Assembly: GCA_003142355.1 (NCBI GenBank)
Contig: PLMF01000049.1
Location: 1-5,177 of the forward strand
Length of the DNA: 5,177 bases
Source: Bryobacterales bacterium
GTDB taxonomy: Bacteria > Acidobacteriota > Terriglobia > Bryobacterales > Bryobacteraceae
Direction: 5' to 3'
Positions 1 through 5,177 of this stretch are shown here, piece by piece (position 1 is the first letter of the stretch; every line of letters begins with the position of its first letter). Made by a program: the position numbers and the translations under genes. Under the pieces are notes generated by a model, which did not search any database, was not told the DNA's origin, and worked only from the letters and a program-made list of their open reading frames with translations.

Positions 1-263
1 GTTCGGAGCACGGCATTGATCCGTGTTTGATAACCCTTCTGTTTCCGCAACCATTCGAGGAGATCCGCATCCAGGCGGATGGTGATGGTTTGCTTGGCCG
101 CCGGAATCACCACGCGCGCTTTTTTCCAAAACTCCGGATCGGTCGGCCGCACCTCCGGGTCGCTCTCGATGGCACGCCGGATTTGACGGTCGCTCAGAGA
201 GCGGAGGCGATTCCAATCGGTGCCCTTCTTAACTGAAGTTTTCCCAGTACGCTTCTCTTTCAT
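1..263 (-). CDS. brnA: BrnA-family antitoxin, partial (C-terminus outside window)
   Basis: This is the N-terminal 87 residues of a BrnA-like antitoxin; the gene runs off the left window edge. Known family role: BrnA neutralises the ribonuclease toxin BrnT and represses its own operon through a ribbon-helix-helix DNA-binding fold. Seen here: a basic N-terminus, a segment DWNRLRSLSDRQIRRAIESD (about 16-35) of the type that precedes the DNA-binding part in many BrnA proteins, then a strand KQTITIRLD (57-65), a helix DADLLEWLRKQ and the near-diagnostic GYQTRINAVLR (77-87). The ATG at 263 was chosen because the protein begins there as family members do. No strong Shine-Dalgarno is visible, and the frame stays open upstream for more than 100 codons. 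No BrnT gene lies upstream on this strand, although brnT normally precedes brnA with a short gap or overlap. Identity is secure from the ribbon-helix-helix block. Whether this copy still works as an antitoxin is unknown. Confidence 0.87.
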   Translation of the reverse strand, partial: MKEKRTGKTSVKKGTDWNRLRSLSDRQIRRAIESDPEVRPTDPEFWKKARVVIPAAKQTITIRLDADLLEWLRKQKGYQTRINAVLR

Positions 264-264
264 G

Positions 265-277
265 ATGCCAATGGCAT
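265..277. promoter_or_regulatory. 13-bp palindrome abutting brnA start (possible operator)
   Basis: ATGCCA-A-TGGCAT is a perfect inverted repeat with 6-bp arms and a 1-bp centre. It ends one base before the brnA start codon. Ribbon-helix-helix antitoxins commonly bind short inverted repeats around their own start to autoregulate, so position and form fit an operator. A 6-bp-arm palindrome is expected about once per 5 kb by chance, so only the position makes it notable. Confidence 0.3.
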
Positions 278-293
278 ATCTCTCAAGCGTGGG

Positions 294-380
294 GCCTTCG
301 AAGATCTTCCGTAGCAGGTCAAGTTCGCCGAGGTAACCGAGGGCGGCGATTGGGCTTATGTTCGGGACGATCCACAATTG
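294..380 (-). pseudogene. Possible remnant of a DUF3368/PIN-domain toxin N-terminus
   Basis: The minus-strand frame that leads into brnA encodes LWIVPNISPIAALGYLGELD followed by LLRKIFEG. This closely follows the opening strand and helix of DUF3368 (PIN-like toxin) proteins as I remember the family: a hydrophobic strand, N/D-x-SP, then a helix ending in ...LDLL. The rest of a PIN domain, with its later acidic residues, is absent. The sequence passes directly into a short linker and the BrnA methionine. A TTG at 377-375 could have been a start, but no ribosome-binding site precedes it. It is best read as a truncated toxin fragment left beside an unrelated antitoxin. The alternative is chance resemblance in a short stretch. 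No database search was possible. Confidence 0.4.
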
Positions 381-405
381 CTGAGCTTCGCAGAGTACCG
401 TGACG

Positions 406-426
406 GCGGCGGTTGCCAACCGCCGC
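406..426. repeat. 21-bp near-perfect palindrome (10-bp arms)
   Basis: GCGGCGGTTG-C-CAACCGCCGC is a perfect inverted repeat with one central base. Ten-bp arms this close together are expected by chance well under once in a window this size. The loop is too short for a full hairpin, but an 8-bp stem with a 5-nt loop could form. There is no following T-run on either strand, so it does not look like an intrinsic terminator. A protein-binding site or mobile-element relic are alternatives. Confidence 0.45.
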
Positions 427-729
427 GCGGACCGAGCCGTCTTCCCTGGGACATCCCGCTCGATGGCGACGATCACCGCAGGAGAGTTCGTTGGGCTCTC
501 ACGCAGCACAGGGTTGGAGTTTTCGTTTCTCCTCTCGATTCCAACCATGCTCGTTGCCACCGGCTCACGCTCGGCGCGTTGCATCTCGACACGCATAGCG
601 CAACCGTGCTCGGTCTTGGGTCGGTCACCTCGTTTGTCGTGGCGTGGTCGATGGTGTCGTTACTAATGCAGTGGGTTCGCAGTCACGGGTTTGTGCCCTT
701 CGCCATCTACCGATTCATCTTTGTAGGCG

Positions 730-2019
730 CTATCCTGCGCTCGGCGACGTCACGCGCGCCTTCTGAATTAGCGAACTAAACGGCCTCGCGATCTTGGGGG
801 CAGACGTGCATTCTATCGGAACACCCATCACTCCAGCAGCATGCAAGGGGCAAGGCTCCGCCGGGTTGAACTCACATTCCGCGCGGATGCCGCCGGCCGC
901 GTCGATCTCAAACCGGCACGTGCCATGATACGCGTACCGCGGCTTGTTCGCAATCGTCGTATGCTTGGCCAACGTAAGCTCATCCTCGAACCGGTCGGCG
1001 AGCCTGATCTCCTGCGCAGTCAAGGGAGAGCGTTTATGATAATGTGGGCACGTGTTCGTGCAAAAAAGCAGCGCGTTGGGTCGCGCATTGCGAATATCAT
1101 GCAGCGTCTCAATATGAGGGTGTCGGACGCGCTGATCGTGGCCAGCGGAAATAACGACATGCGGACTCTCCCGCGTGAGCATGGCATCCCAGAACTCCGG
1201 CGACGAACCCAACTTCGCACCGTGATGTGGTGCTTTGATGATCTCAGTTCGCAACGAGTGCCCGGTTGCGGCCTCGTGTCGTGATCGGTACGCTTCAATG
1301 GCTTCCAGCAGCGCCGTGGCTGTCGCGTCCCCAGTGAGGAGGAGTTTAACAGGTCCAATGATGCACCACAATACGCAAGAGATTTCGTTCGTGGACAGCC
1401 GATCAAGATCCGTTTCGCCGTTGACCCAGGCCTTCAACAGGTCGTCGATGACGTGCCGCCGGAATTCTCGAACTCGTTGACTCGTGGGGCCGAAGACATA
1501 CACCTGCGCAGCACCGATAACCTGAACCGGCGCAAAGTCGTTCGCGGTGCGGGCAGCTGGCCCAAGCTGGCGCTCGATGCGCCGTAGCAACCCAAGCAAT
1601 CTTCCAAATTCCGTGTACCGTTCCCGCAACTCCCAGCGGCGCGCTTTATCACCGACGGTCCGGAGTATCTCAAGGGTCCGGTCGCGCAGTGTTTTGTAAT
1701 CAGGATCTTCTGAGAGTATGAGGTTCTTGACGCGTCCACCATGCGCTTCTGACCACTCCAGGACGTCAGCAATCCCGGTATAGTGGTCCCGATCTGGGTG
1801 CGTCAAACACAGGAGGTCGATATCGTACTTTCCAGTCCTCTCAGCACGTTGCTTCAAGAACCGGAGTGCGGGAGGCTCACGATCCGTGTGTCCTCGCGCT
1901 ACATTGGAGTCCACAAGAAGAACCTCATCGGTGTTAACGAGGTGCAGCAACAGGCTATCGCCTTGCCCTACGTTGAAGACGTACAGCGTCGCAATTGGTG
2001 GTGCAGGCATGGTTGGCAT
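730..2019 (-). CDS. ComEC-like metallo-beta-lactamase-fold hydrolase
   Basis: A 429-residue soluble protein with the metallo-beta-lactamase fold of the ComEC/Rec2 C-terminal-domain type. Motifs in order: NVGQGDS (16-22) on the first strands, a metal-site Asp at about 37 in LLVDSN, the signature THPDRDH (73-79) giving His74, Asp76, Asp78 and His79, LTGD (228-231) with bridging Asp231, APHHG (263-267), and RHPH (299-302) supplying a late His. All expected metal-binding positions are present, so it is probably an active metal-dependent hydrolase; nuclease or phosphodiesterase activity is the family's likely range. It has no membrane channel or signal peptide, unlike true ComEC, so it acts in the cytoplasm. 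An insert (about 100-200) is rich in Arg and Glu and probably helical. The tail after about 315 holds Cys320, Cys324, His326, His328, Cys368, Cys382 and Cys390, a possible second metal site. The start at 2019 lies 14 nt after the regulator stop with a purine-rich leader, suggesting translation from one message. The substrate is unknown. Confidence 0.88.
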   Translation of the reverse strand: MPTMPAPPIATLYVFNVGQGDSLLLHLVNTDEVLLVDSNVARGHTDREPPALRFLKQRAERTGKYDIDLLCLTHPDRDHYTGIADVLEWSEAHGGRVKNLILSEDPDYKTLRDRTLEILRTVGDKARRWELRERYTEFGRLLGLLRRIERQLGPAARTANDFAPVQVIGAAQVYVFGPTSQRVREFRRHVIDDLLKAWVNGETDLDRLSTNEISCVLWCIIGPVKLLLTGDATATALLEAIEAYRSRHEAATGHSLRTEIIKAPHHGAKLGSSPEFWDAMLTRESPHVVISAGHDQRVRHPHIETLHDIRNARPNALLFCTNTCPHYHKRSPLTAQEIRLADRFEDELTLAKHTTIANKPRYAYHGTCRFEIDAAGGIRAECEFNPAEPCPLHAAGVMGVPIECTSAPKIARPFSSLIQKARVTSPSAG

Positions 2020-2023
2020 GGCG

Positions 2024-2035
2024 CTTCTTTCCCCT
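2024..2035 (-). promoter_or_regulatory. Ribosome-binding region of the hydrolase gene
   Basis: The purine-rich stretch AGGGGAAAGAAG lies 4 to 15 nt upstream of the hydrolase ATG at 2019 and overlaps the stop codon of the response regulator. This supports the chosen start and coupled translation of the two genes. The match to a canonical Shine-Dalgarno is moderate. Confidence 0.5.
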
Positions 2036-2810
2036 ACTCGCCATCAATCGGTGCGAAGTCATCCTCCGTCAAGTCGTCAATCCCCTTCCCGGTTAGCACG
2101 ACCCGCGAGAGGCTTACGGGCCCATTCTCATAGATCTGATAGTCGACTTGCCCGCCAACAAATGCAGCGCCGACCGCTGCAAGACGACTCTTGGGCACGA
2201 TCTTCCCCTGTTTCGTGCCTTCCGGTGTGCTGTACTCGATCAGCGCGCCGTCGGGCGCGTCAGCCAACTCAATATCGGCGACGCGTGCCACAAACCGCAC
2301 CGCGGGCACCGCATACGCCTCGATGCCACCGAAGAGCGCCTCATATTGGTTAAGGCGCTCCAACAAGGGTCTACAGCGCACCGCAACCATCTCTCCCACG
2401 TCTTGCTCAATGTCTACAAAGAACTTCTGTCGGGCGTAGTCCAGCGCCTGTTCAGTTTGGCTGTGTTTGTCAAACTCAGGATCAGCCCCGTCCTTTCCGT
2501 CCGGATAGTTCGTCACAATCACGGCACTGAACCCATTGTCTGGGTGGAGCCGCCGGATCTTATCGACAGCCTTGGGACCGGTCAGCCCGCCGTTGAATTT
2601 CTTATCTATCAGAATGCCGCCGGGTCTCCCTGTCTGGCAGAGAATTACGGCCGCATCCCCGTCTTTCGCCTGCACAACATTGAACCCTGCCTGCTGCAGC
2701 GCCGCGGCAGTCTTCTCGCGAAACGTGTCGTCATCATCAGCGACCACGATAAAGGGTGCCAGGCTCATCACGTCACGAGTGAAACCGTCCACGATATCCG
2801 TAAGAACCAT
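2034..2810 (-). CDS. Response regulator: receiver plus uncharacterised C-terminal domain
   Basis: A 258-residue cytoplasmic protein. Residues about 18-140 form a CheY-like receiver: strand PFIVVADDDD gives the acidic pair (Asp25/26), GGILIDKKF carries the expected phospho-acceptor Asp69, and VIVTNYPDG supplies the conserved Thr100. The usual Lys-Pro is less clear. Lys129 in RQKFF is the best candidate, followed by Phe and placed late because of an insert of about 10 residues (103-118, rich in Asp and Lys). Residues about 142-258 do not resemble HTH, LytTR, AAA+, GGDEF or other standard output domains. The composition (alternating hydrophobics, Gly, TPEGTKQGKIVP) suggests a small beta-rich domain, ending in a very acidic tail. 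It likely works by protein contact rather than DNA binding. It follows the kinase gene by 90 bp and precedes the hydrolase by 14 bp, so its natural partners are those two proteins. The ATG at 2810 is preferred over Met15 because GGAG sits 9 nt upstream. Confidence 0.88.
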   Translation of the reverse strand: MVLTDIVDGFTRDVMSLAPFIVVADDDDTFREKTAAALQQAGFNVVQAKDGDAAVILCQTGRPGGILIDKKFNGGLTGPKAVDKIRRLHPDNGFSAVIVTNYPDGKDGADPEFDKHSQTEQALDYARQKFFVDIEQDVGEMVAVRCRPLLERLNQYEALFGGIEAYAVPAVRFVARVADIELADAPDGALIEYSTPEGTKQGKIVPKSRLAAVGAAFVGGQVDYQIYENGPVSLSRVVLTGKGIDDLTEDDFAPIDGE

Positions 2811-2819
2811 TTACCATTT

Positions 2820-2823
2820 CTCC
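2820..2823 (-). promoter_or_regulatory. Shine-Dalgarno of the response regulator
   Basis: GGAG on the minus strand sits 9 nt before the ATG at 2810. Met15, immediately before the receiver fold, has no comparable site, so this motif decides the start. Confidence 0.6.
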
Positions 2824-2832
2824 AAAATGTAT

Positions 2833-2896
2833 ATTAAGAGACCTTATTAATACTAAACATATTTAGGCCCCCCAAGACTCAAAATTAAGAAACCTT
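2833..2896. repeat. Imperfect 13-bp direct repeat pair, 51 bp apart
   Basis: Plus-strand ATTAAGAGACCTT (2833-2845) and ATTAAGAAACCTT (2884-2896) differ at one base. Their starts are 51 bp apart, close to five helical turns, so the two copies face the same side of the DNA. They flank most of the intergenic gap ahead of the regulator gene. This is the arrangement expected for a dimeric regulator, but low-complexity A+T sequence makes chance similarity easier. Confidence 0.45.
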
Positions 2897-2900
2897 CATT

Positions 2901-5165
2901 TTACAAGAGCTGGGCGGCCCCGCTCGCGCGAACGGGTGACGCCTCGACCATCGCAGCAGGAGCTACGGGCAGCGTCAATCCGACAATGTTCAGGCCGTTC
3001 TCCTCGCGGCAATACAGCCAACCCGCATGTTCCCTGGCTGCCAACGTCGCAAGGAGGAGGCCGAGGCCTAGCTCCCGGTCCTGTTCGCCCACGTCTTCGT
3101 AGCGGGAACCGGCGATCCATTTCTTGAGTTCCGGCGACAGCCCGGGACCATGATCGGCAACCTCGATTTCCAAGTACTCTACTTGGCCACGCTGCACTTG
3201 TCGGGCCCGAAGAAATATCTCGGTTTCATCCGGACCAGATGCGTGCTGCGTGCGTGCAATAACTCTGATCGCATTCCGTGCCAGGTCCGTCAACGCGTGC
3301 TGCAGCAGATAGCCTTCGCCAAATAGCGGCGCGATCCCTTCGGGAAGGTTAGGTCGCAAGATTACATTCGCGCTGGCCGCTTCAAGTTCCAGAGTGCTGA
3401 TCGCCTGTTTGATGAGATCCGTCGCCCAGATCGTGCGTTTGTGCTCAGCATCGCCTCTTGCGTACTGGCGAAAATCGTCGCACTCCTTCAGCGTCCGCTC
3501 GAGGATTTCTATGGACCCGCGGGTATCGTTGCCCGTCATCTTGTTAACGGCAGCGTCGAGGTCGCGACGAAGGCCATGTACGAATGAGGCCATGCTCGCG
3601 CCGATGTCCGCGAGGCGACGGTCAAAACGATTGATCTCAAAGCCCACTGCGATCCGGCCAAACAACGCCCCGTCTTCTGCAGTGAGAAACGTGGTATTCC
3701 AGAAAATGAGCTTCTGCGCGCCATTCTTGACCCGAATGAGCGTAAAAGTGCTCCCCTCTTCACGACGTTGTCCGAGCGATTGCAGCTCCCGCTCCAAGAT
3801 CTGCGGGGCTTCCCCGAGCGGATACGCCTTCTTAACGAACTCCTGTAACGTCGGCACCTCGACCGCCGAATATCCCGTTATGCGCTCGGCTTCACGGTTC
3901 CACACGAGGATCTGCCCAGTCCGGTCAACCAGCATCATTAGCAGGTGCAGCGGTCCTAAGAGGTCCGCAAAGCCCGGAGCAAGGAGCATCCGAAGGACGC
4001 GGCGCTCGGACGCGAACGCGATCAACTGAACGAGGCGAGCCACCGAAAGTGTTCCCAAGGCAAGCGAGAAGGACAGCATCTCGTCAGACCAAGTATGCTG
4101 GTGACCGTAGATCCGCGACCAGATACACACGACAAAAGCGACTGCCTGCAGACAACAGAAGGCCTTCCAGCGCCACGGCCACCGACGCACGGAGAGACCA
4201 ACATGATAGTATGCTACGGCAAAGAAGAGGAGGAGCACGAAGCTCTGTCGGATCACATGACCAGAGGGCGCCGAACCGTCGACGTCGCACGTTTCAGGGT
4301 CAATGCGCAACGGCGGTGATAACCACCGAACCAATGCCTGGGGCAGGTGGCCAACGACGAAGGGCAACAGGTGGTCATCGACCGCGCTGATCAGAAAGGG
4401 CTTTACGCGCTTCAGCCGCCATGGTTCGACCTGCCGAAACGCCGCTACTTCAGCGTTAACCTCGACCGGAAAGGGACCAATTCCCCTCAGACGGAAGACA
4501 TCGGAAAGGTGAGCACGTACAGCGACGTCGTTGAGTGCTCCCCGGTCTTGCAGTTCCTTAAGAAGTACCTCTGGTCGGCTGGAAAGGCCGGGTGCGAATG
4601 CTAGTCTCCCAATCGGGCACTGAAACAGCTCGGGACGCAAGGTCGCCAGGTGCTCAGGCGGAAGCCACCCTTCGAGGCGAGCAGCGATAATCGTGTGTTC
4701 GATGCGGGTTATGGGACGAGCCCGTCCGAGCCCGATTTTGAGGAAATGCTCCACGCCCAGCAGCAGTCCCGTGACTACGCACAGGATTACGAGCGCCTGC
4801 ACAGGCAGCCAGTGTAACCGCTTCCACTGGCGGCGTACGTCGGATAACAGCACCCCAGGCGGCCAACCAAGCAGGAGGATGCTAAGAAAGCCCGTTACTA
4901 GGTACAGAAACAGCGGGTCAAGCAGGCGATACACCCAGTCGTAAAACCCGTTGTGCGGGTGCGGCAGCGACGTTGTTAACGCCCAGGGTTGGGAGCTTAA
5001 CGCGATCGGTGCGACGATTAACGTGACAGCACCTGCGATCCCAACGATGCGCCATGAGACAGCACTGGTGGAGAGATCGTACGGAATCAGGAGCTGATAC
5101 GCGAATCGGAAAAATGGACGAAAGAGGCTGCTCGCACCACGTGACGACTTCGGCGCGTCACCCAT
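2901..5165 (-). CDS. PAP2-PAS-histidine kinase, membrane sensor
   Basis: A 754-residue protein in two parts. The N-terminal membrane part (about 1-385) has six likely membrane segments (about 39-58, 82-100, 118-137, 305-325, 333-350, 362-385) and the full PAP2 phosphatase signature: K143-x6-RP (150-151), PSGH (300-303), and SR(350-351)-x5-H357-x3-D361. Positive loops after segments 2 and 4 are predicted to be inside, so the three motifs fall on the outer face, as in lipid-phosphate phosphatases. The gap between motifs 1 and 2 (148 residues) is far longer than usual and has two Cys (183, 293). The cytoplasmic part has a PAS domain (about 404-510, with VDRTGQILVWNREAERITGY), a DHp-like helix with His530 in FVHGLRRDL, and an ATPase with N-box Asn631, G1 DHGPG (671-675) and G2 GLGL (700-703). 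The H-box lacks the usual acidic residue after His. The start is uncertain: no ribosome-binding site lies in the 12 nt left upstream, and the frame is open to the window edge. Confidence 0.9.
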   Translation of the reverse strand: MGDAPKSSRGASSLFRPFFRFAYQLLIPYDLSTSAVSWRIVGIAGAVTLIVAPIALSSQPWALTTSLPHPHNGFYDWVYRLLDPLFLYLVTGFLSILLLGWPPGVLLSDVRRQWKRLHWLPVQALVILCVVTGLLLGVEHFLKIGLGRARPITRIEHTIIAARLEGWLPPEHLATLRPELFQCPIGRLAFAPGLSSRPEVLLKELQDRGALNDVAVRAHLSDVFRLRGIGPFPVEVNAEVAAFRQVEPWRLKRVKPFLISAVDDHLLPFVVGHLPQALVRWLSPPLRIDPETCDVDGSAPSGHVIRQSFVLLLFFAVAYYHVGLSVRRWPWRWKAFCCLQAVAFVVCIWSRIYGHQHTWSDEMLSFSLALGTLSVARLVQLIAFASERRVLRMLLAPGFADLLGPLHLLMMLVDRTGQILVWNREAERITGYSAVEVPTLQEFVKKAYPLGEAPQILERELQSLGQRREEGSTFTLIRVKNGAQKLIFWNTTFLTAEDGALFGRIAVGFEINRFDRRLADIGASMASFVHGLRRDLDAAVNKMTGNDTRGSIEILERTLKECDDFRQYARGDAEHKRTIWATDLIKQAISTLELEAASANVILRPNLPEGIAPLFGEGYLLQHALTDLARNAIRVIARTQHASGPDETEIFLRARQVQRGQVEYLEIEVADHGPGLSPELKKWIAGSRYEDVGEQDRELGLGLLLATLAAREHAGWLYCREENGLNIVGLTLPVAPAAMVEASPVRASGAAQLL

Positions 5166-5177
5166 ACGGAAGGCTCG

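Larger units (their letters stand above)
264..729. other. Gene-poor stretch between the hydrolase and brnA
   Basis: About 460 bp with no convincing complete gene. On the minus strand, one frame is open from just after stops near 655-662 straight through brnA to the window edge (first ATG at 596), but only its last part (about 380-294) resembles a known family. The upstream part, including a run of Arg, Glu and Ala codons around residues 1-80 of that frame, matches nothing I recognise, and the ATG at 596 has no ribosome-binding site. A plus-strand open frame (378-779) also lacks family features or a good start. I see no tRNA, integron site, insertion sequence or intrinsic terminator after the hydrolase stop. 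The region probably contains decayed toxin-antitoxin DNA. Confidence 0.5.
2811..2900 (-). promoter_or_regulatory. AT-rich intergenic region, possible internal promoter and operator
   Basis: This 90-bp gap between the kinase stop and the regulator start is 70% A+T (63 of 90), in sharp contrast with the G+C-rich genes beside it. It contains an imperfect direct repeat (see separate entry). A weak sigma70-like pair on the minus strand can be drawn: TTGGGG (2875-2870), 17-bp spacer, TATTAA (2852-2847). This would drive the regulator and hydrolase genes. Both boxes match the consensus at only about 3-4 of 6 positions, so the promoter call is tentative. No hairpin plus T-run terminator for the kinase gene is visible. 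Confidence 0.4.

Noticed and set aside
482..500. Small inverted repeat GAGAG...CTCTC considered as a terminator
   Set aside because: Only 5-bp arms with a 9-nt loop and no T-run; within chance expectation.
264..596. Minus-strand open frame as an intact N-terminal extension of BrnA
   Set aside because: No ribosome-binding site at the ATG at 596, most of the extension matches nothing, and BrnA proteins normally begin near the Met at 263. Kept only as a remnant.
378..779. Plus-strand open frame of 133 codons with a hydrophobic stretch
   Set aside because: No recognisable family, no good ribosome-binding site, odd composition, and it overlaps the end of the hydrolase gene on the opposite strand.
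1020..1772. Minus-strand open frames of 128 and 112 codons in another frame within the hydrolase gene
   Set aside because: They overlap the hydrolase coding sequence, which has all its motifs in one uninterrupted frame.
730..2019. True ComEC DNA-uptake channel protein
   Set aside because: The protein lacks membrane segments and the competence domain; only the hydrolase domain is similar.
2148..2837. Plus-strand 229-codon open frame opposite the response regulator
   Set aside because: It lies antisense to a gene with clear receiver motifs and has no domain features; it is a by-product of G+C-rich codon use.
3394..4029. Plus-strand 211-codon open frame opposite the kinase
   Set aside because: It is antisense to the PAS and kinase regions, is rich in Ser/Arg as shadow frames are, and has no family resemblance.
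730..5165. Assignment to the Detocs defence system
   Set aside because: Only the general logic is shared. The PAP2 sensor, the regulator's output domain and a separate hydrolase do not match the Detocs protein set as I know it.

Overview
The window is bacterial DNA, roughly mid-50s to 60% G+C by eye. Every gene I can support is on the minus strand, so biological order runs from right to left. A membrane protein with a phosphatase core facing outward and cytoplasmic two-component parts fits a bacterium, probably Gram-negative. Nothing in the sequence fixes the phylum.

Right to centre (5165 down to 730) is a compact three-gene, operon-like block. (1) A 754-residue membrane sensor kinase carries an apparently intact PAP2-type lipid-phosphate phosphatase core in its membrane part, followed by a PAS domain and a histidine-kinase ATPase. 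(2) A 258-residue response regulator has a receiver domain and a C-terminal domain that is not a recognisable DNA-binding domain. (3) A 429-residue ComEC-like metallo-beta-lactamase-fold hydrolase starts 14 nt after the regulator's stop. A 90-bp, 70% A+T gap with a 13-bp imperfect direct repeat separates kinase and regulator. It is the only clear place for internal control.

My reading is a sensing-to-effector cascade. The kinase would detect, or hydrolyse, a lipid (pyro)phosphate on the outer face of the inner membrane. It would signal to the receiver protein, which would control the metal-dependent hydrolase. The unusual architecture and the nearby toxin-antitoxin debris make a stress or defence role plausible, but this is inference.

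Left end (about 729 to 1): after the hydrolase there are about 460 bp without a convincing complete gene, then the start of a BrnA-type ribbon-helix-helix antitoxin cut off by the window edge. No BrnT toxin precedes it. Instead, the upstream sequence holds, in the same open frame, a short stretch resembling the N-terminus of a DUF3368/PIN-type toxin. This suggests decayed and rearranged toxin-antitoxin DNA. A strong 21-bp palindrome lies in this region, and a 13-bp palindrome abuts the brnA start codon.
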